From assembly GCF_000499845.2 (NCBI RefSeq), contig NC_023758.2, positions 18,517,984-18,581,983 on the forward strand: a stretch of DNA of 64,000 nt, in the 5' to 3' direction. Below, in pieces: positions 22,402-33,115 of the stretch (its first letter is position 1; each line of letters opens with the position of its first letter). The position numbers were made by a program, and so were the translations under genes. Under the pieces are notes generated by a model that was not told where the DNA came from, did not search any database, and was given only the letters and a program-made list of their open reading frames with translations. Source of the DNA: Phaseolus vulgaris (Eukaryota; Streptophyta; Magnoliopsida; Fabales; Fabaceae).

Positions 22402-23331
22402 TGTACCGCCCAGGTAGTCGGAATAGATGACGTGGCAGCAAGCTATAATGTAGGCGTGTTGAACGGGACACCTGGCTGGTAGAAGGGAAGGAAGTCGGGG
22501 GATCGTGTAGTCGTCAGTCGTTAAGTTGGCGTGCCCCGATCTCTAGCGTACCTAAACCGGCGGTCACCAAGTCTATGTCGTAGTCGCCGGATGTGAACCC
22601 AGGCGACAAGGCGATCGGAGATCGCCGAGAGGAGGACATCGCCGAAGGATCAGGAAAGCTTGTTCCAGGCTTTCGAAGCAAAGGATGAAGTCGTCAGATG
22701 CTCATTCCCTAGCTGGCCAGAGGTTGAGGTCGGGGAGCAGCTTACCCGAGCATGCCCGGTGAAGTAAGTAAAGTAGAATATAATGGCGACCGGCGAGACC
22801 ACAGGGAAGGTGTGTATGAAGACACCCGTACTCGCCACACAGAAGAGATCGCGCTCCAAGGCAGCTACACGCTGAGTTGCTTCCTGCATAAGTAACTCAG
22901 TTGAACAGCCTGAAGAGTAAGAGGTGACGCTCAAGTCAAGGATGCTCCAGATGGTGACACGTGTACAGCTGGATGCGAGCCACGTGTCCAGATGTGTAAC
23001 TGTCAGGAGAGAGAAAGCGCACGGGTATATAAGGGATCCTAACGAACTTCTGAGGTACGCGCGTTTTAGAATACTTCTTTTACGCTTGCGAGAACTTGAG
23101 TACGCTAAGAGAGAACATTGCACGGTTCCTGAAGTTCTTAGTTTTCTCTTAGTATTTTGGTGGTTCAGCCGCTGACTTGAGCGTCGGAGCGCGATCGGCC
23201 GCAGCGGCGCCGTTCTGTCTTTTGCAGGTTCTTGAGGTGAATCAAGGTGAAGGACGGAAGCTAGCACGGTGCAAAGTCGATCCAGATTTGACGAGGCAAG
23301 GCTCTTGCGTTCTGGTCAACAAGCAGGATCA
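22402..23331 (+). mobile_element. 5' LTR of B
   Basis: 930 bp from TGTACCGCCCAGGTAG to AAGCAGGATCA, homologous to the C LTR (55785-56602) throughout. It has a TATATAAG box at 23026-23033, two ACGT-core boxes (22957-22965 and 22981-22987) and the shared Tat LTR motif at 23171-23230. Confidence 0.9.
23026..23033 (+). promoter_or_regulatory. TATA box of the B LTR
   Basis: TATATAAG in gggtatataaggg. The C LTR has gtatttaagg at the same place (56286-56297). The position, about 300 bases before the LTR end, suits a retrotransposon promoter. Confidence 0.6.
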
Positions 23332-23333
23332 TC

Positions 23334-23351
23334 AGGCGCCCACCGTGGGGC
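23334..23351 (+). other. Primer-binding site of B, tRNA-Lys type
   Basis: AGGCGCCCACCGTGGGGC: one mismatch (first base) to the site in A1, two bases after the LTR end. Confidence 0.8.
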
Positions 23352-23870
23352 CGTATAAAACCTGTCCCCATCCACAGCGTGAGTTCTTGGACTTTTGGTA
23401 GTTTCTGTGTGGTTGTGTGCTGGTGCAACCATTTTCCGCCGTTCATTCAAGCTTTTGTTCGGTAAATTCGTGTTTTCCACCGTTCGTTCGAGTTTTGTTC
23501 GGTGAATTCGAGGTTTCTACCGTTTGTTTGAGTCTTAATCGGCGGAGCGAGGTTTTCCACCGTTCGTTCAAGCTTTCGATCGGTTTTCTTGGAGTTTCTT
23601 GCTGTTCGCGCGGTTTTCAATCGGTCGTCGGTGTGTTTCTGTTCGATTGCGTTTCTGGTTAGGGAATTGGGGGCTTGCTGGAGAAGTGGTGGTTTTGTGG
23701 TGAAGTTGCAAGTTTCTGTGAAGGTTTCGACGTCCGAATCTATCGGCGTGCTGTTGCAGTTGCGTTTGCGGAGGCCTTAGGGAGTTTGAGGATTTCTAAC
23801 CGGTTGATTGTTGGATCGATCGTTCACTGGAGGAGGTTTTGTTCGTCGAACTTTGGTTTGCTGAGTTTTC
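23352..23870 (+). other. Leader of B between primer site and gag
   Basis: About 520 bases with a repeated 'accgttcgtt..gttcggt' theme (units at 23436, 23476, 23515 and 23557). No gene is seen. C has a shorter version of the same leader (56623-57012). Confidence 0.5.
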
Positions 23871-26632
23871 ATGAGAAAGATGAGAAGCAACCGTTCAAGT
23901 CCAGTTGTGCCAGTTGCTGCTGAAGGCGCCATGGAGATCATGCGTGCACTGTAGGCGAATGTGGAGGCCTCGCGCATAGAGGCAGGCAAAGATGCATGAG
24001 GACCTAGTCGCCTCTCAGGCCAGGAATGAAGAGCTCAGCAAAGTGACTGAGGAGTTGCGCCAAGCTCTTCAGGAGCAGAGAGGCCGCCCGGTCGCTGAAG
24101 AGGTCGCACCGTCGTCGCCACCTCGCGTTTTCCCTATGCCATTTGCTCAGGCGATCACAGACACGCCTATCCCTGCGAGCGTGGTACCCGTGAAGGCTAC
24201 TTTCACCGGCGTGGAGGACCCTGAGGCACATCTCACCACGTTCCACACGCAGATGATGCTGTCTGGAGGCTCGGATGCTGTATATTGCAAAATGTTTGTG
24301 AGGACGCTCCAGGGAACAGCGCTGGAATGGTTTATGAGCTTGCCTACGGGTCACATAACCAATTTCCAGCAGTTTTCGAAGCTTTTCGTCGAGCAGTACA
24401 TCGTGAACAAGGCGCCACCTAGGGTGTCTTACGACCTGTTCGACATAAGGCAATACCAGGGAGAGTCCCTCAGGGACTATCTGAATCGTTTTGGAGCACA
24501 GATGGTCCGCTCGCCTGCGAAAGACGAGGAGATGTTGGTGTACGCCTTCAAAAAGGGCGTGCTGCCGGGACCTTTCTGTGAGGCGCTGATCAGGGCACAC
24601 CCCGCCACGTTTGCTGAGGTTAGGCGACTTGCGATGGCCTACATCGCCGAGAGTGAAGTCGCCGAGAAGAGGGGGAGCGTGGCCCCTGCTAGGCCGCGTG
24701 CCCAGACCAGGATCCAGCCGCAAAGGGTGCTGGAGACAGCGGCGGCCAAGAGGGATCAAAGGACTCGCCATCCTTATGATCCAAGGAAAAACAAGGGCAG
24801 GGGCCCAGGGCGCCCCAGGGAGTACAACTGCCCGCCAAAGCATAAGTTTGTCATGGGGTTGGCGGATCTGATCGCCATCCCCAACATAGCAGCCAGGCTC
24901 AAGGCACCTGAGAAAGTGAGCGACAAGGTGTTAGGACCAAAACCAGACGCCTGGTGCGAGTTCCACCAGAGTTTTGGTCACATCGTCGATTCGTGTTTGG
25001 CACTGGGATACCAGCTCGACGACCTGGTCAAGAGTGGTTTCTTGAATGATTACCTGCTAGACAGGAGGACGGGGGGCGGGTCGAGCTCCCAGTCGGCGGG
25101 TGGTAAGGCTCAGCAACATGAAATGCCCACTCATGGAGAGATCCACACCATCGCAGGAGCTTTCTCGGGTGGTGGATGCACCACATCACAGAGGAAGAAG
25201 TATGCAAGGTCTGTGATGACGGTGGACATGTTCGAGGACCACTCGCCAGATGTGGACATTACGTTCATAAGAGAAGATCTCAGGGACGTTGTGCCTCATG
25301 ACAACGATCCCATAGTTATCTCGCTTGTCACAGCGGGGAGGAAGGTCCACAGGGTACTGGTGGACCAAGGAAGCTCGGCAGATGTGATGTTCTGACCGAC
25401 TTTCACACAGCTGCAACTACCCCTTAACCAACTGAGGCCCTATGGAGGGTGCTTGTATGGGTTCGCTGGCGATCAGGTGGAGGTTAGGGGGTACATCGAG
25501 TTAAGAACTACATTCACGGATGAGGCGGGCTCAAGGACGGAGAAAATCAAGTACCTCGTTGTGAATGCTCCCTCAGCATATAACATTCTGTTGGGAAGAC
25601 CAACACTCAACAGAATAGGAGCTGTGCCCTCGACCAGGCACATGAAGGTGAAGCTGCCGTCTATGGAGGGGGTGGTGATCACCATCAAATCTGACCAGAA
25701 GGAAGCGAAGAAGTGCTATGAGAATAGCCTGAAGAATAAGAGGTCAGTAAGTTACATCACGACCACCCTGCCTCCCGGTGTGAAGCCCAGGTCGACGTCG
25801 GTGGAGGCGACCGCCGGTAGCGATGTCGTCATGGTAGATGCCGAAGCAAGGGAGGAGAACGCCGATCGGGAAGAAGAGGTGAGGAACCGCCCAGAGGAAG
25901 CGAGGGAACTGGGAATCGCCAGGGCGGTGATCGCCAGGGAAACCCGACCCAAACCCGTCGAGGAGTGGCTCGAAAGGGAGATCGGGGGAAAGGTCTTCAA
26001 GCTGGGAAGATCTTTGGAGGCTGAACTCCAAGACCAGATCGCCAAGGTGATAGAACGGCATCTGGATGCTTTTGCATGGTCTGCTTCAGACATGCCGGGA
26101 ATCGACCCCGACTTCTTGTGCCATCACCTAGCAATGGACAACCAGGTTAGACCAGTGCGGTAGAGAAGAAGGAAGTTTAACGAGGAGAGGAGGGAGGCGA
26201 TCAGGGATGAAACATAGAAGCTCCTCGCCGCAGGCCATATCAGGGAAGTCCAGTACCCTGAGGGGTTGGCTAATGTCGTGTTGGTGAAGAAAAGCAATGG
26301 GAAGTGGCGCATGTGCGTCGACTTCACTAACCTGAACAAGGCTTGCCCAAAGGACTCGTATCCTTTGCCAAGCATAGACGCCCTGGTCGACAGTGCTGCA
26401 GGGCGTATGTTGCTGAGTTTTCTGGACACCTTCTCGGGGTACAACCAGATAAAAATGCATCCTATGGATGAAGAGAAGACCGCCTTCATGACCGAGAGAT
26501 CGTGCTACAGCTACAAGGTGATGCCCTTTGGGCTGAAGATCGCGGGGGCCACGTACCAAAGGTTGATGGATAGGGTACTTGCACCAATGCTGGGAAGGAA
26601 TGTGCAAGCGTACGTGGATGATATTGTGCAGA
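23871..26632 (+). pseudogene. Decayed gag-pol of B, ending in the reverse transcriptase
   Basis: The start is at 23871 (MRKMRSNRSSPV, as in C). An early TAG lies at about 23952 and a frameshift near 23985. Gag and protease are then open from 23992 to 25395: gag core (AHLTTFHTQMMLSGGSDA), zinc-knuckle-like CEFHQSFGHIVDSC and protease VLVDQGSSADVMF. A TGA at 25393-25395 replaces a Trp codon. Pol continues with further TAG stops at 26161-26163 and about 26215, and reaches the reverse transcriptase YVDD at about 26610. There the sequence leaves the element at 26632. RNase H and integrase are absent. Confidence 0.88.
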
Positions 26633-28108
26633 ACCCGAAGCCACAACCGCTTCAGGCAGGGGTAGCGGCGGGGGAACCGACTCGGCCCCTTCATCTTATT
26701 CTTCTTGGACTACTTGGGGCGAAGGCGACGTAGCGCTCGGAGGGTCGTCCCTCAGAGAGTTCCCGCCACCGGGAGACGCAGTGGGCAGAGTAGGGACCCT
26801 TACAGGTCTCCTCTTTTTGAAGACCAGGGCGCAACCTGAGTCTTCACTATCAGAGTTTATCTCCAACACCCTTTTTCCTTTGTCTGGTCGTGCTGGAGCA
26901 TGTGTTGATGCCGCAGCCAGTGGGATCGCAGCAATGGGAGGAGGAGAGGCAGGTGTTTGGCATGTTTGGGGAGAAGATGGTGGAGTCGGTAGGTAGGTGA
27001 CAGGAGCTGGGGGAGTAGTGGGCGGCACGTCGAGGGCGACGGAGTCCCCACCTTCTTTGTTGGACTTTGCTTTCTTCAAAAACTTGGCAAGTGCGAGGCG
27101 CCTTGAAGAAGCCATTACCAAACCTGCGACAGTCAAAATAACCAAGCAAAGACTAATTCAGATGAGGCAGAATGGGAGCAGCAGTTAAGCACATGCAGGC
27201 AACCACAGTGATTCAAGCGATGCAACTAAGTTCATATAACCACGACGGTTCATACGATACAAGTACATTCAAATGAGACCAAGCAAAGTACAAACAAGTT
27301 CTAGGGGGTGAAATCAAAAGCAAGTACCAAAATAGGTGGAGAGGCCGTGAGCATTGAACTCGTTGGCGATGAGCTTGGCGGTGTCGAAGACCACCCCGAG
27401 CCCAGCCAAGGCCTTGCACACCTCCCTGTCGGCGGGGGCGAGTTCATCCAAGGCCAGGGGCTTGGTCGATATGGGTTTCTCCGACCAGTACAAGGGGAAG
27501 CCCTGCAGTGCAGTGGGATCGAATTTAGTTGCACGCACCTTGAAGAACTTCCCCTTCCACCCCTTGAATGAGTTTTGGAAGAGGGTGAGGATGATGTGAC
27601 CGACAACTCTAGAGAATCTCATCCAGAGGCTTTTGCCTTGTTTCTTCACCTCGAAAAAGTGAAGAAAGACATCCACAGAGGAAGGGATGCCCAGATACCC
27701 ACAAAGAATTTGAAAACCCCTCACGAAGGCCCAGCTGTTGGGGTGAAGTTGGGCAGGGGCGGTGTTGATTTTAGTAAGCAACTCCCGTTCGAAGGGAGTA
27801 AAGGGGAGACGCAGGCCCACTCGCTTGAATACCATTTGGTAGAAAAAGAAGAAAGGACTTCCCCCAGTAGCCCTTTCGTCCACACAAACGGGTTCCCTCG
27901 GCTTTACACGACATACGAAGATGTGGGAGTCGTGGGTTTTGTGGAAGGCGTTGAAATTGTAGAGCGTGGGGTCCCCCCTGTGGGCCTCAACGTCTTGCAC
28001 GGAGGTTAATGTAGAGCACTCCGCAAAGAGTTCGTCGGAGGCCCATCGGTACTCCTCCTTGTAGTTGGACCTGGGTGGTGGAGTAGTAGTAGCTTTGTTT
28101 CGCACCAT
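26633..28108 (-). pseudogene. Antisense extra gene of A2, copy 4 (exon 1 intact, exon 2 truncated)
   Basis: Start at 28108 (MVRNKATTTPPP). Exon 1 is 28108-27328 with no break, the intron 27124-27327 (GTACTT...GTCGCAG), and exon 2 begins at 27123 (SSRRLALAKFLKKAK). Exon 1 shows the best copy of the domain: PTLYNFNAFHKTHDSH, SPFFFFYQMVFKRVGLR, NSWAFVRGFQILCGYLG, HFFEVKKQGKSLW, GWKGKFFKV, FPLYW and ANEFNAHGLSTYF. Exon 2 has the Pro-rich linker, DKGKRVLE and DSDSEDS. A stop occurs at 26696-26698, then the gene is cut at 26633 before the coiled coil. Function unknown. Confidence 0.8.
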
Positions 28109-28842
28109 CAGATCAAGAGCTGAAGAATGAGGAAAAAGAAAGGGTTCAGCGAAAGGGGGTTCGAGGAAGGAAAAGGGGAAAAAAGAGAAACCCTAGGCAA
28201 ACCCTACCCATGCGAGAAAAAGAAGAATGGGGGGAAACAAAGAGGCACAAGAACAACACGAGAATACAAGAAAGTAAACAGTCCCAGGCAGTTCATCCAT
28301 ACATCACAGTAATGCAGTAAAGAGGGAGAGTCAGTAGGGGTGGAAAAAACCGTACCTTTGAGTATCGGAGTAGGTGAGGAGCGGAAGTGCGAAGGAGAGA
28401 ACGGAGATCGCAGAGAGAGAGCTCGAAGAAGGTGAACAATGCGAGAATGCGAAGAGTGTGGATGAAACAGTGGCTTCGAGCGCGGGGTTTTGGGTAACTT
28501 AAACGTTACCAGGAGCGCAAGAGGCAACAGATGGTGACCGTTTGATGACGCCACGTGTATTAGGCGCTCGCTGGTAGCGCAAGAGGCTTTGGATGATGAC
28601 CGCATGATGGGCCACGTGGCGAGCGATTAAGCGTGACCCAAAAAGCGTTACTTTTCCCGATTCAGGGGATGTCCCATCAGCCATTAAGAACATTTCAACT
28701 GCTCAGGGAATGTCACGTCAATGGTTCGGGGAATGTCGCGTCAGCAAGAATGACACGTCGCCAAGGTGCCACGTGGATGGCGTGGGCGAGGCCTTAGTCT
28801 TTTCGCTGAAGACAAGTCATCAGCTCAAGACTGGGGGGCTTG
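28109..28842 (-). promoter_or_regulatory. Leader and promoter region of antisense gene copy 4, with polypurine tract
   Basis: The leader intron spans 28120-28355 on the minus strand (CAAAG|GTACGG ... TTCTTCAG), with the CTGCCTGGGACTGT motif at 28278-28291. Upstream DNA (28500-28800) is rich in acgtg/cacgtc. The polypurine tract AAGACTGGGGGGCTTG (plus strand, 28827-28842) ends at the LTR. No coding sequence is seen. Confidence 0.65.
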
Positions 28843-30004
28843 TGTACCGTCCCGTCCCCGGGCGTTGACCAAAGTCAAAGTAAACGTCGAGGCCAAGGTC
28901 AACATATGGTGGGACCACACGAAGGGGCCCAAGGAAAGGAGGTCAACAGAGTAACTACATAAGGCGTCGCTAAGGAAGGGCGTCGCCTAAACAAGGCGTC
29001 GTCAAGATAAGGTGTCGCCAAGCAAGCCACCAGCAGTGTTACTCCCCGATACCCACGGGTAGGAAAGACCATGGAGGGAGTGACGCCACGGGGCTTCGGG
29101 CCCGCCTAGCTCAGAAACGGTAATAAAGTGAAGAGACAGGTGGCTTCAAGGCCATGGTACTAGCGCCATTAGGGTGCTCCCTGGGATAGATACGACCCAA
29201 GAGAAGGTGATGCCCAGGGACGAACCAAGGGCATGGTGCGAGAGGAAGGTAGATACACTCCCAGGGTAAGTGACTGAAACCTGGGGAGCATGAGTTGGCA
29301 CCCAGAATGTCACCCCCTGCGCTAGCGGCACTTCGAGAAAAAGGGAACTCGTGCGACGTAATGTCCCTAAGATTGGATACGGCGCCACGAGGTCCCTCCA
29401 CGCGTGGTAGTAATCAAGTCAGAGAAAGATCGTAAGTCAACGAGAAGTTAGCAGAGAAAGTAAATGAGGAAACGTTAAATGTTTCCTCATCAGATATGTT
29501 TTTCAGTTAACGCTTTAAATGCTTTAAAGCGCTTTAAATGCCCCCATTAAAGGTTTTAAGGAAACGTGTTAAATGCGCCTTAAAGCGCCTTAAATGCGCT
29601 TTAAGATGTATCTAATGCAGGGTGGCGTTAAAAGGGTTTTGGAGCGTTCGAAGCAGGGGATCGAATTTTTGGCAAATATTCCACATAACACACTCTAGTT
29701 GTTTGTTCGAACCTTGAGGTTACGCACAAGGGACTAGAGAAGGATCGTTTGCCAGAACCAGAAACAGCACACAATACACAGTCCATTTTACCACCTTCAG
29801 AGTGCCATCCACGGTGCTCCGATACGGAGGTGTAGAGTTTTGGTGTTCCTTGTTAGCTGACTTGAGCATCGGAGTGCAAACGGCCGCTAGGGCGCCCATT
29901 TGTCCACTTCTTTGCAGGTGCTCACAGGTTACCAGAAGGAAGGTGTCCCTAGCTGACGGGCAAGGTCGCAAAGAAAGACGTACCCAGGTCAACCGGCCGG
30001 AACA
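28843..30004 (+). mobile_element. 3' LTR of A2 (complete)
   Basis: 1,162 bp from TGTACCGTCCCG to CCGGCCGGAACA. It has a palindrome-rich stretch at 29507-29605 (TTTAAAGCGCTTTAAA at 29523-29538), a likely start region after gttaaaaggg (29628), and the shared Tat LTR motif at 29857-29922 with TTTGCAGGT. It is the reference copy of this LTR type in the window. Confidence 0.9.
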
Positions 30005-31089
30005 AGCACTGATTTTAGAAAATTTATTAAAAAAAAATGGTGCATGCGTTTGGAGTGAAACCAACGCCAAAATTTTGATAAGATCTTGATTTGTTTGCAA
30101 ATAAATTTTCAGAAGCAAATATTAAAAGGCCAGCTCAGCATAAATCAATGAAAATCACGCTCTCTGGACCACAACAATTATTTTAGTGGTGCTGTTTTTG
30201 AATTTGAAATCAAATCTAGTGCTATTATTTAGGTTCCATTTTGTGTGCCATCTTTCTTTGAGTACCTTTTATTTGCTTGTCTAATTTCATTGGAACTCTT
30301 TCTAGTTGTCACATTTAATTCCTTTTGTGTGGTACTGTTTTTCAAATTAATTTGTTTCTTGGTTTAATTCTTTGACCTCTAAGCTTGGTGGTGGATTAAT
30401 TATCAATTGGTACTTGATTGAGTGGGATTTGACTTGAGGGTAGTCTAGTGTGCTTAATAGGTGCTGGATTGAAGAATTAATTACCTAATTCCAAGAGGAA
30501 CAAAGGCAAGGGGCAGAAACAAACACCTTCTAAATACACCACATACATTGGAGGCCCCAACAAAGAAAAGACAACAAAATAAGTGCTAATAGAAAATCAA
30601 CAAAGGGAGTTCCATCTAACTTCTTTGCAACTTAACTTTTGTTAATTAATTGTTTAATTACGTAATTAGACGGTGAGTGTGTCTTCAGGGGCTCCAAGTG
30701 TCAAAGAAGCCTCACCTAGGGCCGACTAGTTTAGAACTATCTAGTTTAGCAATTGTTAATTGTTTTAATTGCATCTTTTTACCTTTAATTAGCTACGCTT
30801 ATCAAACTGTTTTGTATTGTTTAAAGCTTTGTTAATTTTGCTTGGGTGATTAGATAGTTTGCATTATTTCTTGCATTAAAAAAATTTGATTTCTCTAATT
30901 TGATTGTGTTTTAAGTGGTTTACTAAGAGAAAGATTTGTGTGAAGATTTGGAGGGATAGTTTTTTGCTAAGGCAAGACTTGGTATTTAAGTAGTCCATTG
31001 TGACTCACCTCTCTTACCTGGAAAACTACCTTCTTTAACTTCCCTAATTTTTCTCAAAGTAAAATACTTCTATACACAAAACTCTAGTC
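30005..31089 (+). other. Leader of G, no gene
   Basis: AT-rich, about 1.1 kb, typical of a long retrotransposon 5' untranslated region. No primer site is visible because the 5' end is lost. A short A-run (30029-30037) follows the A2 LTR. Confidence 0.5.
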
Positions 31090-31511
31090 ATGTCTTCTCA
31101 TTCGGAAAAGTCTATTGAAAGTGATGTAAAGTCCATGAAATCTATTTGAAAACAACTTGCAAAGGACGTACAACTCATTTCATATAGACAATTGGAAAAT
31201 GAGTGTAAAATCAATGAGTTAGCTAGAGCAAAGGAAGAGAAATCCCAAAGTTCAAAAAAAATCCAATAACCATGCATCTCTTTCACAAATCCAAGAATCT
31301 CTAAGGGAGGGAAGCCTTAGAATCCATGATTACTACCAACCACCCCCTAGGAGAAATGGAAGAAGAGAGGAAGAGAGCCCAAGGGAAGTAAGGGTAGACC
31401 TACCCCATTTCTATAGTAAGGAAGATGTAGAGGTATACCTAGATTGGGAGATGAAAGTAGAGCAACTCTTTGCTTGCCATAGGGTGAGTGAAGAAAGGAA
31501 GGTACCCTTAG
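31090..31511 (+). pseudogene. Gag of G, N-terminal part (before F1)
   Basis: Starts MSSHSEKSIESDV at 31090. A TGA lies at about 31147 and one extra base in the A-run near 31256 shifts the frame. Beyond it the gag is readable (DYYQPPPRRNG, DVEVYLDWEMKVEQLF) to 31511, where F1 starts. The reading frame resumes exactly after F1 at 39878 (TLSFQS, then MYWWTSLERD). Confidence 0.85.
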
Positions 31512-31909
31512 TGATGGAGGAGGGCCAAGCACACCTCACCATGGAGGCCAAGACCCAAGACTAGACCGTGATGAGCGTCTAGACTCAAGGAGAGAGTGTC
31601 TAGGACGTGATGAGGGAAGGCTACACATGGAGCGTCTAGGAGGAGGCCTAAACTGTCTAGGCCCTATTACAAGGTCAATGGCTAAGCATATTCACGCCCA
31701 AATGGACCTAGCCACGGATGGAAGAGAGAAGACCTTGTATATGTTACATGGAGGCCCATTAGGGGTGGCTAAGTAATTAGTGTAGTGTTAGAAAGCACAA
31801 ATTTGTCTTATATGTGATTTACCCTAGATTTGTGCACTTTCTTGAACCTTAGCACACATGACCGGCCATGTGCCATGTGCCTTGTCATTTGCATTTCATT
31901 TTGCTCCCA
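31512..31909 (+). mobile_element. Truncated 5' LTR of F1
   Basis: 398 bp matching 39161-39558 of the 3' LTR. By eye I count about ten substitutions. It stops at ttgctcccatt, where the 3' LTR continues tcatgtgtaac. Confidence 0.9.
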
Positions 31910-32110
31910 TTAGAGGTATAGAACATCAAATTGACTTCATTCTTGGGGCAAGCCTACCAAATAGGCCTGCTTATAGAACAAACCCCGAGGAAATCAAGGA
32001 GATAGAATCACAAGTTCAAGACTTGTTGGAGAAGGGTTGGGTTCAAAAGAGCCTAAGCCCTTGTGCTGTACCTGTCTTGTTGGTGCCCAAAAAGGATGGA
32101 AAATGGCGCA

Positions 32111-33115
32111 TGATGTGATTCCAATAGCCACATAGAACAAGATTCTTGACACTTTGAGGAATCACCTTGAGCTGGAAAATAAAGAGGCACTTTCTTAGAA
32201 GTTGGATCATGGTTCTAAGTCAAGAACTCACCAAAACAAGTACCAATTCCCAAACTCATTTGGATGAACCAAATATTGTCAAATTGAATCAACAAAGGAA
32301 TTATAAAAGAGAAGACCGAACAGAATTAAAACACAAACAAATGTACCGAACAGAATTTAGAAAACCAAAACATAGGTGCTGGAAAATTAAGGACAGCCGA
32401 ACCAAAAAATGCTCAAGAACACAAGACAACAAGAGTAATTGAAAGAGAAGAAAGGAAGGAGAAGAGAATGCTCATGAAGATGGAAGATAGGTTGGATGAT
32501 CACGCCACTAGAAGTATGGATGCTCCTAGATGAGTGTGGAAGCCGCCACTTGAGGAAACCATGGTCCTTCAAGATAAGACTAGAGTAGAAGCTCAAAAGC
32601 TCTCCAAATGCTCACTCCAATTTTGAGTATAGTTTCTTTAGATGAATTCAAATCTGAATTTTACAAAGGAAGCACCTCTATTTATAGCCTAAGGTGCTGA
32701 AAAATAGGTGGGAAATTTCAAATAAACTCATTTGAAATTCCCACCAAAAACAAGTCACATGGGAGGTGTGACCTTTTTCTACTATGACACCTCCCAAAAA
32801 CTACACCTACACCACTCTCCTAAGTCACATGGACAATGTGACTTTATTTTACATTTTCACACACCTTTATTTAATAACCAAACCTCCTAAAACTATACAA
32901 GAGTATTTCAAAGCTTGGCCTTGCCCCTCATGGGATGGACTTGGGCTCTTTGGGCTTTGGCCTTCTTGGGCTTGGGCTTGGGCTTTGGGCTTGGGCCTCA
33001 TCTTTATTTTATTTCTTCTTTTAATTTTGAGAAGACTAGAAGGAAGAACTTCAAATGTGAGGGTGGATGTCCTCTTCCTCCATTAATAAAAGCCTCCTTT
33101 ATTTGATTCTCATCA
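32111..33115 (-). mobile_element. 3' LTR of D1
   Basis: 1,005 bp, on the plus strand TGATGTGATTCCAATAGCC to GATTCTCATCA. TATA box on the minus strand near 32675-32686. The C-terminal part of the D1 gag frame ends inside it at 33004. Confidence 0.93.

Larger units (their letters stand above)
22402..26632 (+). mobile_element. Tat-lineage element B (5' half only)
   Basis: 5' LTR 22402-23331, primer site 23334-23351, leader, decayed gag-pol to 26632, then an abrupt switch into the antisense gene of an A-type element. The remaining pol, spacer, antisense gene and 3' LTR of B are missing. It is closest to C: the LTR ends and gag-pol are very similar. Confidence 0.88.
26633..30004 (+). mobile_element. 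3' part of an A-type Tat element (A2)
   Basis: Antisense gene (minus strand), its leader, polypurine tract and a complete 3' LTR ending GGAACA at 30004. The 5' LTR, gag-pol and part of the antisense gene are lost at the junction with B (26632/26633). The right flank is 30005 (agcac). The left flank of the A3 LTR at 22206 is atttg, so A2 and A3 are probably different insertions joined by a deletion. Confidence 0.8.

Noticed and set aside
22206..30004. A3 LTR start and A2 3' LTR as the two ends of one element
   Set aside because: Flanks atttg and agcac do not form a target-site duplication. Not excluded, but two insertions fused by a deletion fit better.
32784..33086. 100-codon open frame repeated at 36459-36761
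   Set aside because: It lies in the two LTRs of D1 and is identical because the LTRs are; no coding signal beyond that.
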